NCBI GenBank assembly: GCA_937896505.1
Contig: CALBNP010000113.1
Span: forward strand, 1-11,912
Length of the DNA: 11,912 nucleotides
Direction: 5' to 3'
Origin: an uncultured Bacteroidales bacterium
GTDB taxonomy: Bacteria; Bacteroidota; Bacteroidia; Bacteroidales; F082
Part shown: positions 1 through 6,118 of the stretch, piece after piece
Position numbering within the stretch: the stretch's first letter is position 1
How the letters are laid out: the number at the start of each line of letters is the position of its first letter
Notes under the pieces: generated by a model
Databases searched by the model: none
What the model saw: only the letters and a program-made list of their open reading frames with translations
What the model was told of the DNA's origin: nothing
Program-made: the position numbers and the translations under genes

Positions 1-2
1 AA

Positions 3-62
3 GCCTTGGGCGGAACGCCTTTGGCGTATGCGGCAATTCGGTTTTTGAAGAAAAGGATTTAA
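3..62 (+). CDS. Possible C-terminal tail of a truncated plus-strand gene
   Basis: The first bases read in one frame as ALGGTPLAYAAIRFLKKRI followed by TAA at 60-62. The mix of small hydrophobic residues ending in a basic KKR tail looks like the cytoplasmic end of a membrane helix or the end of a small globular protein. The other two plus frames give less protein-like text. Only 19 residues are visible, so no family can be assigned. The call rests on amino-acid composition and on the non-coding look of the sequence that follows; it could be chance. Confidence 0.35.
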   Translation, partial: ALGGTPLAYAAIRFLKKRI

Positions 63-82
63 TTGGTGGGATACGCGATAAG

Positions 83-106
83 AGAGACGTGCCATGGCGC
101 GTCTCT
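83..106. repeat. 24-nt palindrome, AGAGACG family, copy 1
   Basis: The arms AGAGACGTGCCA and TGGCGCGTCTCT pair over the full length, with one T/G opposition as the only imperfection, so there is no loop. A second palindrome of exactly the same length with the same outer AGAGACG/CGTCTCT ends lies at 343-366. Short palindromes with AGAGACG ends are, from general knowledge, a common dispersed repeat in Bacteroidota genomes. It may serve as a transcription end in the convergent spacer, but no T-tract follows. Confidence 0.7.
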
Positions 107-219
107 ACAGACGGGATAATGTTTTCAACGGCATTACCATTCAACAGAAAACCATTTTTGCAGTGAAATTTTACAGCCGTAAAACTTACAGTCATAAAAT
201 CTAGGCTTTGCCCACACGC

Positions 220-261
220 ATGGTTCGTATCATCGGGAGGAGGAACGACGGAACGAACCAT
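220..261. repeat. 9-bp inverted repeat with purine-rich 24-nt loop
   Basis: ATGGTTCGT (220-228) is a perfect inverted match to ACGAACCAT (253-261). The 24-nt loop is rich in G and A and contains GGAACGA as part of a short 8-nt direct repetition (GGAACGAC, GGAACGAA) that runs into the right arm. TCTAGG occurs as a direct repeat on both sides (200-205 and 273-278). It could be another small dispersed repeat or a transcription end. No protein or RNA family is recognised. Confidence 0.45.
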
Positions 262-342
262 ACATCTTTCATTCTAGGTCTAAAAGTATAATATCACCTA
301 CGGAAAAATGGATTGTCAATGGAAGATATGTAGATAATAAGC

Positions 343-366
343 AGAGACGTAGCACGCTACGTCTCT
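343..366. repeat. 24-nt palindrome, AGAGACG family, copy 2
   Basis: AGAGACGTAGC pairs perfectly with GCTACGTCTCT around a two-base centre AC. Length and outer arms match the copy at 83-106, while the inner bases differ on both arms so that pairing is kept. It begins 15 nt beyond the stop codon of the minus-strand DUF5723-like gene, so it may act as a transcription end for that unit, although no run of T follows on the minus strand. Confidence 0.7.
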
Positions 367-380
367 ACATGCCTAAATTA

Positions 381-1772
381 TCACATTGCATTCCGTTTGT
401 CATTCACCGTAAAGAAAATGCCTGCCTGCACATTCACGCCACTGGAATTGAGCGGATTGAAACAGCCGATAATATTGTTCGTGGCAACATAAATGTGGAA
501 AAACTCCAGGTTGCACGTAACACCGAAACCGATGTTGTCGAAACTGTTTTTCATCATGCTGTAGGTCGCACATAGGTCGAAATACTTGCTGAGATTGGCA
601 TTGTAAGCCACAGTCAAGGCCGGGCGGAAACCGAGTCCGCTGCAATAGCCTTGCATCTGCCCCAACAGGCGGTGCTTCTCATTAATATAGTAGGTGCCAC
701 GAATCAGGAAATTGGTGTGCAACATGGTCGTGTATGACTCAAGATTTTCGGTTGTGAAATCGAAATATTTGCCCAAATTCTCGATGAACCATTTGCGATA
801 ATCTTTGTCCGACGCAAGTTTCTGTATTTCGTTGGCATCGAGGCCTTCAAAAATGAAATTTCCATTATCATAGAAATCGCCATTGTCGGCAATCTGCCCG
901 TTCAGCATCACGGCAGTCTTGTTCCAACGGATGAAGCCCAAATCGTTGACGGCAGCCGTCATACCGAACTTTTCGCCAAAACGATAAGTGGCGGCTAAGT
1001 CAACGCCGAAACCTGGGCAGGAGAACAAGTTGGAAATATCGAAGCGAGAATCGTTGAACACGATTTTCCCATTATCAACATGGAAAGGCATCGGTGAGGC
1101 CACGCGGACAGCCATGTCTTCACAAAGCCGCAAGGCGTAGGTGTCGGGGTCGGTATAGAGTTTCACGTTGCAAGCCTCGGTTTTCGTCTCAGCCGCCCCA
1201 AACAGCAGCTTCAGCCGACCTCCAACAGAGAGTTTCTCGGTCGGGCAAATCTGATAGCCCAAAGCAAATTCCTGAAAACCAAGCAGGTTCATATCCATGT
1301 TCATATCGGCAGGATGGTTTTCGCCGACAAAAGCCGAATTTCCGGATGCTGCCAGTTGAAACAAATCGTCAGTGTAGCTGCCAGCCGACTGGATGCGCAC
1401 GCGGTGGCTGAAGGTCACAAAGCCATGACGCGACTTGATGCCAAGCCCAAGCACTTCCATGTCGAAAGTCGAGGCCACGCAATTTTCTGGATTCAGGCTG
1501 TTGGCAAATTGCTTCAGATTGATGGACGAAGGACGGCCCGAAGCATCGTAATCGAACATGTTTTTCAGACGCACATCCAAGCTGCGGAAATCAACGCAAA
1601 GGTTACCAATGCCTATCGAGAAATAGTTATCGTAAGGAAACACCAACGAGGCATTGCTTCTCAGCTGATAGGGATTCGTATCCATGAAATCGACAGGCGA
1701 GACATTCTGTGCCTTGGCCATTACCGACGCGATTGTCAAAATCGCAATATTGATAAAATGCAACTTCTTCAT
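381..1772 (-). CDS. DUF5723-like outer-membrane beta-barrel protein
   Basis: This is a 463-aa protein with a classic signal peptide (MKKLHFINIAILTIASVMAKA, cut probably after residue 21). The mature part has alternating aromatic and glycine-rich segments typical of an outer-membrane barrel, for example FGVDLAATYRFGEKFGMTAAVNDLG and the late repeats ending GVNVQAGIFFTVND. The size, the DUF5723-style opening (residues on a well-ordered list of inputs, then LVFPYDNYFSIGIGN) and the N...LGFIRWN motif resemble DUF5723 family proteins of Bacteroidales, which are uncharacterised. The C-terminal beta strand is followed by a short NDKRNAM tail. The start is ATG at 1772, only 3 nt after the stop of the upstream lipoprotein gene, so the two are almost certainly co-transcribed and probably act together at the outer membrane. 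The family call is from memory, not from a search. Confidence 0.75.
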   Translation of the reverse strand: MKKLHFINIAILTIASVMAKAQNVSPVDFMDTNPYQLRSNASLVFPYDNYFSIGIGNLCVDFRSLDVRLKNMFDYDASGRPSSINLKQFANSLNPENCVASTFDMEVLGLGIKSRHGFVTFSHRVRIQSAGSYTDDLFQLAASGNSAFVGENHPADMNMDMNLLGFQEFALGYQICPTEKLSVGGRLKLLFGAAETKTEACNVKLYTDPDTYALRLCEDMAVRVASPMPFHVDNGKIVFNDSRFDISNLFSCPGFGVDLAATYRFGEKFGMTAAVNDLGFIRWNKTAVMLNGQIADNGDFYDNGNFIFEGLDANEIQKLASDKDYRKWFIENLGKYFDFTTENLESYTTMLHTNFLIRGTYYINEKHRLLGQMQGYCSGLGFRPALTVAYNANLSKYFDLCATYSMMKNSFDNIGFGVTCNLEFFHIYVATNNIIGCFNPLNSSGVNVQAGIFFTVNDKRNAM

Positions 1773-1775
1773 GGC

Positions 1776-3296
1776 TTACTCATTTGAAAATTCGACATTT
1801 CCGTTGTATTTCACAGCAGCCTTCAGAGTGAAATCAAGACTTTGCTTAAAGTTCAGCACGACATCGCGGGCGTCGGTATCGAGGGTGAATTTCAGGATGA
1901 TGCGGTCGGAATTCAGCACCCTATTCACGCGGTCTTCCGTAACCTTCACCACGAATTGAGAGGCTTTTTTCGTTCCATCGAAAGAGCCTTGTATCCTTGC
2001 ATTCGACGCAAGCGTATCAGTGACCACTTGATTTTTCGAATCGAACATGAGCACATTAGCACCTATGTTAAAAGGCAAATCGGTTAGGAAACCTAAATCA
2101 AGACTGATTTCCCGAATCAATTCAGGATAAGTGATTTCGGAAAGTTTCATATTCACCGTATCGCGGTAGCATACATTCTGGACATTGAAGGCACAAGGAA
2201 TATCAGCGGCAATTTTCACGTCGATAGTAGAAGTATCGCTAACATAGACAATTTCCGACATGCCATCAGGATTGAGGACAAACGAACCGGAAGCGTAGGC
2301 GTGGTTCGAAATCAGATTGAGATTACCACGCACCTTCTCATTGAATACCTCGTTGAAACCAAGCGACTTAGGAATATCGACATAGACCGGCATCTGTTCG
2401 AAGATATTGCAAGGCGGCACGCCTTCTCCCATAACCATAGCCGTGTCGATGCAAAGCCTTGCAGCCATTACGAATCCATTGCGTTCCATCAGCTTGACAT
2501 GCGCATCGCAAATGCCAGCCACACCTTCAATCTTATTGGGGAAAAGCTTAAAAGTCGTGTCGAGCGACTTCCGCGACGAATACTCCGCCACGCGACCCAT
2601 CATTTCGCGGACACACAAATCAAAGATGTGCAGGTCTGCGCTAAATGTCAATTCGGGAGCGGTGAGGTCTTGGGCTGTGAAACTCACTTCATATCGAAGA
2701 TTTACCGTATTCTCGTTTTCGGTCTCGTAGCGCATCCCTGTCAAATCAAGGCTACTGAAACCCACCGCATGGTCGTAAACCAAGCACATGTCGTTTCCAT
2801 CGGCATCCTTGATTTCGGACGATCGGATGACGACCCTGGTCAAGTTCAAGATATTTGAGGAAATCACGAAATCGAAGCGTCCGGAACGGATTTCAGCCAT
2901 CAGTACGCTGATGCATTCCGAGCTTAGGTTAACGGTTTGCGTGAAAATCAAAGTTGTGTCAATCGGTTCTGGCAAGACTATTGGGAACGGATTCGGAATC
3001 GAAAACTGCTGACTGACGTCAATGTTCTTAAAGCGGAGGATATTTCGGCCATCAACGACATCTTCAAGGTCGTAGTTCAGCACGAAATGCATACCGCCAT
3101 TTTCATCGAAACTCATCAACGTGTCGATTTTGAAGCGTTCCATCATGCCCCCAAGCGTATAGGAAGCCGTTGCGACGGGCAAAAGAAGCTCGCCGTCCAT
3201 AGCCGCACCCTGCACATGGTCAAAGTCATACTGTTTGCTGCACGAAGTCAGCAAAAGCGCGATACAGGCTAATGCCAATACTATTTTTTTCTTCAT
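1776..3296 (-). CDS. Hypothetical 506-aa lipoprotein
   Basis: The protein opens MKKKIVLALACIALLLTSC, a lipoprotein signal with lipobox L16-T17-S18-C19, so the mature protein is predicted to be lipidated on Cys19 and held in the periplasm or at the outer membrane. The rest is soluble, with no further membrane segment. It is rich in beta-type alternation, with repeated phrases such as L..DL..., FTAQDLTAPELTFSADL and DVKIAADIPCAFNVQ that suggest tandem beta-sandwich-like domains. I do not recognise a named family. It lies 11 nt after hutI and 3 nt before the DUF5723-like gene in the same direction. The tight coupling with the barrel protein suggests the two are partners; the link to histidine breakdown may be only transcriptional. 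No catalytic motif is visible. Confidence 0.8.
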   Translation of the reverse strand: MKKKIVLALACIALLLTSCSKQYDFDHVQGAAMDGELLLPVATASYTLGGMMERFKIDTLMSFDENGGMHFVLNYDLEDVVDGRNILRFKNIDVSQQFSIPNPFPIVLPEPIDTTLIFTQTVNLSSECISVLMAEIRSGRFDFVISSNILNLTRVVIRSSEIKDADGNDMCLVYDHAVGFSSLDLTGMRYETENENTVNLRYEVSFTAQDLTAPELTFSADLHIFDLCVREMMGRVAEYSSRKSLDTTFKLFPNKIEGVAGICDAHVKLMERNGFVMAARLCIDTAMVMGEGVPPCNIFEQMPVYVDIPKSLGFNEVFNEKVRGNLNLISNHAYASGSFVLNPDGMSEIVYVSDTSTIDVKIAADIPCAFNVQNVCYRDTVNMKLSEITYPELIREISLDLGFLTDLPFNIGANVLMFDSKNQVVTDTLASNARIQGSFDGTKKASQFVVKVTEDRVNRVLNSDRIILKFTLDTDARDVVLNFKQSLDFTLKAAVKYNGNVEFSNE

Positions 3297-3307
3297 AAGT
3301 ATTTATA

Positions 3308-4546
3308 TTACAATATTTTACCATTCAAAATCATTTTCTCGACCTTATTGGTACCATAATAATACGGCATAAACTCGAGTTGCGTCATCGGTTGCGTGAC
3401 GATAAGGTTAGCCCGTTTGCCGCGCGTGATGCTTCCCACTTCGTCGCTCACGCCCATGGCGTAGGCCGTATTCAAGGTGGTGGCATTGAGAGCCTCTTCG
3501 GGAGTGAGACGGTAGCGGATGCAAGCCATCGAAAGGATGAACTGCATGTTGCCCGAAGGCGATGTGCCCGGGTTGAAATCGGAAGCCATAGCCACCGGCA
3601 GTCCTGCGCTAATCATCTCGCGTGCTGGCGAGAGCGGCAAATTCAGGAAGAAGGCGCAACCTGGCAAGATGGTTGGCATCGTTTCGGTATCTTTCAGGCA
3701 TTCAATTTCCTCTTTCCCAATCTGTTCGAGATGATCGACGGAGATGGCGCCATATTTCACGCCCACTTGCACACCGCCCGAAATGGTCATTTCGTTGGCA
3801 TGAATCTTCGGGCGCATACCGTATTTGATGCCCGCCATGAGGATGCGCTCGGTATCTTCGCAGGTGAAGAATCCCTTGTCGCAGAACACGTCGATGAAAT
3901 CGGCCAAGTCTTCCGAAGCCACAAGCGGAATCATCTCGTTGATGACCAAATCGACATAATCTTCCTGATGACCGCGATATTCCATCGGGATGCCGTGTGC
4001 GCCAAGGAAATTCGACTTGATAAGCACGGGCGAGTTTTCCTTCAGTCGGCGAATGACGCGCAATAGTTTCAGTTCGCTCTCGGTGGTCAGGCCATAGCCG
4101 CTCTTGATCTCGATGGCGCCCGTACCCATGCGCATCACCTCGTTGAGACGTTCAGCAGCCATGTCGTAGAGTTCGTCTTCAGAAGCAGCAGCCGTTGCCT
4201 TGGCCGAATTGAGGATACCGCCGCCACGCTTGGCTATTTCCTCATAACTCAAGCCACGGATTTTATCGACAAACTCCAACTCACGAGAGTTGGCATAGAC
4301 CAGATGCGTGTGCGAGTCGCAAAATGCGGGCATCACCACACGACCCGACATGTCAAGCACTTCATTTTCAGCTTGCAATTGTTCGGGTTTCAGCGATTGC
4401 ATCGGACCGTAATCCACTATCTTGTCATCTTTAATACATACGAAAGCATCTTTGATACGACCTATTTCGGCCATTTCGGCACCTTTTTTCATCAGTCGGC
4501 CTTGTTCTTCTATACCGACGAGTTCCTTGATATTGATAAGTATCAT
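3308..4546 (-). CDS. hutI: Imidazolonepropionase
   Basis: HutI hydrolyses 4-imidazolone-5-propanoate to N-formimino-L-glutamate, the third step of histidine degradation in the cytoplasm. The amidohydrolase metal site is complete: DSHTH gives His79 and His81, HANE gives His249, DHLEQ gives His272 and ASDFNPGTSPSG gives Asp323. The substrate-loop sequences RGGGILNSA and EIKSGYGL, typical of the family, are also present. I chose ATG at 4546, giving 412 aa, the normal family length. The frame stays open for another 92 codons to 4822, but that stretch is repeat-derived sequence (PFDSAQG, CPKVKMSKCPQVPKS) and should not be annotated as protein. It is the first gene of a three-gene minus-strand unit. 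No other hut gene is in the window. Confidence in function is high; the start is well supported by length. Confidence 0.95.
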   Translation of the reverse strand: MILINIKELVGIEEQGRLMKKGAEMAEIGRIKDAFVCIKDDKIVDYGPMQSLKPEQLQAENEVLDMSGRVVMPAFCDSHTHLVYANSRELEFVDKIRGLSYEEIAKRGGGILNSAKATAAASEDELYDMAAERLNEVMRMGTGAIEIKSGYGLTTESELKLLRVIRRLKENSPVLIKSNFLGAHGIPMEYRGHQEDYVDLVINEMIPLVASEDLADFIDVFCDKGFFTCEDTERILMAGIKYGMRPKIHANEMTISGGVQVGVKYGAISVDHLEQIGKEEIECLKDTETMPTILPGCAFFLNLPLSPAREMISAGLPVAMASDFNPGTSPSGNMQFILSMACIRYRLTPEEALNATTLNTAYAMGVSDEVGSITRGKRANLIVTQPMTQLEFMPYYYGTNKVEKMILNGKIL

Positions 4547-4573
4547 GATTGTTTTATGTGTTTCAGTTTGAGT

Positions 4574-4708
4574 ATTTGACTTGGGGACTTGGGGACATTT
4601 AGACATTTTGACTTTGGGACAATTTGACTTTGTGGGATGCTGAACTGCTCCCTGAGCGGAGTCGAAGGGGAGCCGAAGCATTGATTTGGGGACATTTTGA
4701 CTTGATTG
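4574..4708. repeat. Degenerate GGGGACATTTTGACTT microrepeat tract
   Basis: Variants of TTGGGGACATTTTGACTT recur several times at 4574-4636 and again at 4684-4708. Examples are GGGGACATTTAGACAT at 4591 and GGGGACATTTTGACTT at 4688. The two blocks lie on either side of the CTTCGACTCCGCTCAG element at 4648-4672, as if that element landed inside the tract. Translated on the minus strand the tract gives a low-complexity string of K, S, C and P residues, typical of non-coding repeat readthrough. It sits in the untranslated leader of hutI. Confidence 0.55.
4648..4672 (-). repeat. CTTCGACTCCGCTCAG dispersed element, hutI-leader copy
   Basis: On the minus strand positions 4667 to 4652 read CTTCGACTCCGCTCAG, identical over 16 nt to plus-strand positions 5886-5901 inside the WbqC-like gene, and differing by one base from 5922-5937. 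The outer bases CTCCC and GGGAG form inverted flanks (CTCCC at 4648-4652; GGGAG at 4668-4672), so the unit can fold into a hairpin. Three copies in one window, one intergenic and two in a gene, support a dispersed repeat. Confidence 0.75.
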
Positions 4709-4710
4709 GG

Positions 4711-4718
4711 CAAAAATA
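4711..4718 (-). promoter_or_regulatory. Candidate -7 promoter box for the hutI unit
   Basis: The minus strand reads TATTTTTG, a full match to the TAnnTTTG -7 consensus of Bacteroidota primary sigma promoters. No good -33 TTTG is seen 19-21 bases upstream. If used, transcription would start near 4705 and leave an untranslated leader of about 160 nt holding the microrepeat and the CTTCG element. Confidence 0.45.
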
Positions 4719-4761
4719 CAAAATAAACCCCACGACCTATGAGCCTGTCTTGATTTTTCAG

Positions 4762-4811
4762 AAAAAAAGCCTATGTCATACCGACGAAGGAAGGTATCTA
4801 TAGGCTTTTTT
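4762..4811. repeat. Hairpin element 1 with A-tract/T-tract arms; possible bidirectional terminator
   Basis: AAAAAAGCCTAT (4763-4774) pairs perfectly with ATAGGCTTTTTT (4800-4811). Inside, an asymmetric bulge GTC/CT separates this outer stem from an inner stem ATACC (4778-4782) / GGTAT (4793-4797), capped by the loop GACGAAGGAA. On either strand the stem ends in a run of T, so it can act as an intrinsic terminator both ways. The inner 25 nt (4775-4799) match the core of the element at 4814-4874 in the opposite orientation. Confidence 0.75.
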
Positions 4812-4813
4812 GA

Positions 4814-4874
4814 GTGGGACAAATAACAATAGATTTCTTCCCTACGGTCGAAATGACATTGTTATTTGTTTCAC
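4814..4874. repeat. Hairpin element 2, same core in opposite orientation
   Basis: CAAATAACAAT (4820-4830) pairs perfectly with ATTGTTATTTG (4858-4868), and the stem extends outward to 4814/4874 with two T/G oppositions. Read on the minus strand, the interior has the same plan as element 1: bulge GTC/CT, inner stem ATTTC/GAAAT, loop GACCGTAGGGAA. The stems differ from element 1 in sequence, while bulge and loop are alike. It ends 39 nt before the thioredoxin -7 box. Confidence 0.75.
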
Positions 4875-4913
4875 CTAAATCAAAACAAGTTCTAACTTTA
4901 TTCAAAAAAATAT

Positions 4914-4921
4914 TACCTTTG
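4914..4921 (+). promoter_or_regulatory. Promoter -7 box of the thioredoxin/WbqC unit
   Basis: TACCTTTG is a full match to TAnnTTTG and lies 20 nt before the ATG at 4942, giving a short leader. The -33 region (around 4888-4894, AGTTCTA) is a weak match. The leader between box and start is A-rich (AAACGACAAAAA) with no Shine-Dalgarno site, as is usual in Bacteroidota. Confidence 0.6.
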
Positions 4922-4941
4922 CAAATCTTAAACGACAAAAA

Positions 4942-5382
4942 ATGAAGAAAACACTGTTCACAATCGCCTTGTGCATCCTTTATGGAGCTGCCAGCTTCGC
5001 CCAAGAAGAAAAGAAATCAGAACTTGCTGTCAAACAACTGACTTACAGTGAGTTCATCAAAACCATTTGGGATTTTGAGAAAAACACTGATGCCTTTACA
5101 TATAAAGGGAAATTGCCCGCCGTCATCGACTTCTACGCCAATTGGTGCGGACCATGCCGCCGCGTCGGTCCAATCATGGAAAAGATGGCCAAGGAATATG
5201 AAGGTAAGCTGTTGGTTTACAAAGTCAATGTTGACAACGAGAAACAGCTCGCTTCGGTCTTTGGCGTGCGTAGCATCCCGATGGTGCTCTTCATTCCCAT
5301 GAAAGGCAAACCCATGGCTCAGACTGGTGCGCTGCAAGAAGAACAATACAAGCAAATCATTGAAAAAGAGTTGCTTAAATAA
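4942..5382 (+). CDS. Secreted thioredoxin-like protein
   Basis: This is a 146-aa thioredoxin-fold protein with an N-terminal signal peptide (MKKTLFTIALCILYGAASFA, cut near residue 20 before QEE), so it should act in the periplasm. The active-site WCGPC is at residues 68-72, preceded by the usual strand VIDFYANW, and the cis-proline is Pro113 in VRSIPMVLF. The chain after the signal is about 45 residues longer at the N-terminus than a minimal thioredoxin. The CGPC pair and full length suggest a thiol-disulfide reductase, but the partner is unknown. Its TAA stop overlaps the ATG of the following WbqC-like gene (TAATG at 5380-5384), so the two are probably translationally coupled. There is no DsbD-like or cytochrome-maturation gene nearby to suggest a specific pathway. 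Confidence 0.92.
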   Translation: MKKTLFTIALCILYGAASFAQEEKKSELAVKQLTYSEFIKTIWDFEKNTDAFTYKGKLPAVIDFYANWCGPCRRVGPIMEKMAKEYEGKLLVYKVNVDNEKQLASVFGVRSIPMVLFIPMKGKPMAQTGALQEEQYKQIIEKELLK

Positions 5383-6113
5383 TGGCAATCTTTCCAACAG
5401 CCTATTTCCCTTGCATCAGCTATGTGGCTCGACTACTTGCTGACGATGCGCCCGTAATCGAGATTTTCGACACCTACCACAAGCAAACTTATCGCAACCG
5501 TTGCCATGTGATGACGGCCAATGGCGTGCAGATGCTCAGCGTGCCCGTGAAACAAGTCAACGGCAACCACACCATGACCAAAGACATGGTCATCAGCACG
5601 GTGGAACCTTGGCAGCAGATTCATCGGCGTTGCTTGGAATCGGCCTACATGTCGTCGCCTTATTTTGAGCATTATTACAGCTACCTCTCCCCTATCTTCG
5701 AGCAACGTTTCGAAAAGCTCATCGACCTGAACGATGCCGCCTTGAAAGCCATTCTCAAGATGCTAAAAGTGAAAAAAGAAATTTCCTATACGAGCGACTA
5801 CGTCAAGGAAGCCGATGACGATTTCCGAAATGTGTTTGTTAAGTGGAATCCGGAATCTTGGCTGATGAAGGTGGGTGATGGGGCGCTTCGACTCCGCTCA
5901 GTGCCCGAGGAGACGGGGACGCTTCGGCTCCGCTCAGCGACCCCTCAATCTACATCTTTTAACTCAGCGACCCCACAAGCAACGATACAAAAATCTTATT
6001 ATCAGGTCTTTGAGAACAAATTTCCATTTGCTCCGGATCTTAGCGTTTTGGACCTCATCTTCAACGAAGGCCCTGAAGCGATGGATTATATAAACGCTTT
6101 GCAGAAAATGTAG
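5382..6113 (+). CDS. WbqC-like family protein with a repeat-derived insertion
   Basis: This is a 243-aa protein resembling the WbqC-like family, named from an O-antigen gene and without an agreed reaction. Visible family features are the opening FPTAYFPCISYVARLL, the segment YHKQTYRNRCHVMTANGVQMLSVPV (residues 32-56), EPWQQIHRRCLESAYMSSPYFEHY (75-98), and the ending YYQVFENKFPFAPDLSVLDLIFNEGP. Between W160 and Y206 lies a segment unlike the family: residues 167-200 repeat with a 12-residue period (GALRLRSVPEET, GTLRLRSATPQS, then a partial SATPQA). This comes from in-frame dispersed DNA repeats at 5880-5980. The conserved parts on both sides stay in frame, so the gene is probably still functional. 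It starts inside the stop codon of the thioredoxin gene, and ends 22 nt before a convergent gene. Confidence 0.85.
   Translation: MAIFPTAYFPCISYVARLLADDAPVIEIFDTYHKQTYRNRCHVMTANGVQMLSVPVKQVNGNHTMTKDMVISTVEPWQQIHRRCLESAYMSSPYFEHYYSYLSPIFEQRFEKLIDLNDAALKAILKMLKVKKEISYTSDYVKEADDDFRNVFVKWNPESWLMKVGDGALRLRSVPEETGTLRLRSATPQSTSFNSATPQATIQKSYYQVFENKFPFAPDLSVLDLIFNEGPEAMDYINALQKM
5880..5980 (+). repeat. In-frame tandem CTTCG[A/G]CTCCGCTCAG elements in the WbqC-like gene
   Basis: CTTCGACTCCGCTCAG at 5886-5901 and CTTCGGCTCCGCTCAG at 5922-5937 are 36 nt apart, exactly 12 codons, and differ by one base. CTCAGCGACCCC recurs at 5933-5944 and 5963-5974, 30 nt apart. Unit 2 is bounded by GGGG (5915-5918) and CCCC (5941-5944), with CGCT/AGCG inside, so it can fold. 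All spacings are multiples of three, so the reading frame is kept. Confidence 0.8.
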
Positions 6114-6118
6114 TTTTT

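Larger units (their letters stand above)
63..380. other. Gene-free stretch with palindromic repeats
   Basis: No convincing gene lies in these 318 bases. The stretch contains two 24-nt palindromes (83-106 and 343-366), a 9-bp inverted repeat (220-228 with 253-261) and a minor hairpin TTTTAC/GTAAAA (169-174 with 179-184). It lies downstream of the minus-strand unit that ends at 381 and downstream of the possible plus-strand tail, so it is a convergent spacer in which terminator-like repeats are expected. Confidence 0.6.
4547..4941. other. Divergent intergenic region between hutI and the thioredoxin gene
   Basis: These 395 bases hold no convincing gene. From left to right there is a G-rich degenerate microrepeat, one CTTCGACTCCGCTCAG element (minus strand), a second block of the microrepeat, a candidate minus-strand promoter, two hairpin elements of one family in opposite orientation, and the plus-strand promoter of the thioredoxin gene. 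The open frames crossing it on the minus strand are readthrough of repeats. Confidence 0.7.

Noticed and set aside
2301..2858. 185-aa plus-strand open frame inside the lipoprotein gene
   Set aside because: It lies opposite a gene with a clear lipoprotein signal in a tight operon; no promoter or domain supports it.
3380..4066. 228-aa plus-strand open frame inside hutI
   Set aside because: It is antisense to the conserved metal-site region of HutI, rich in H and R, with no domain.
4798..5004. 68-aa minus-strand open frame across the thioredoxin start
   Set aside because: It overlaps the thioredoxin promoter and signal peptide and part of a dispersed hairpin element; its translation is not protein-like.
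5880..5980. Decay of the WbqC-like gene to a pseudogene by repeat insertion
   Set aside because: All repeat spacings are multiples of three, no stop is created, and the conserved C-terminal block YYQVFENKFPFAP through FNEGP continues in frame.
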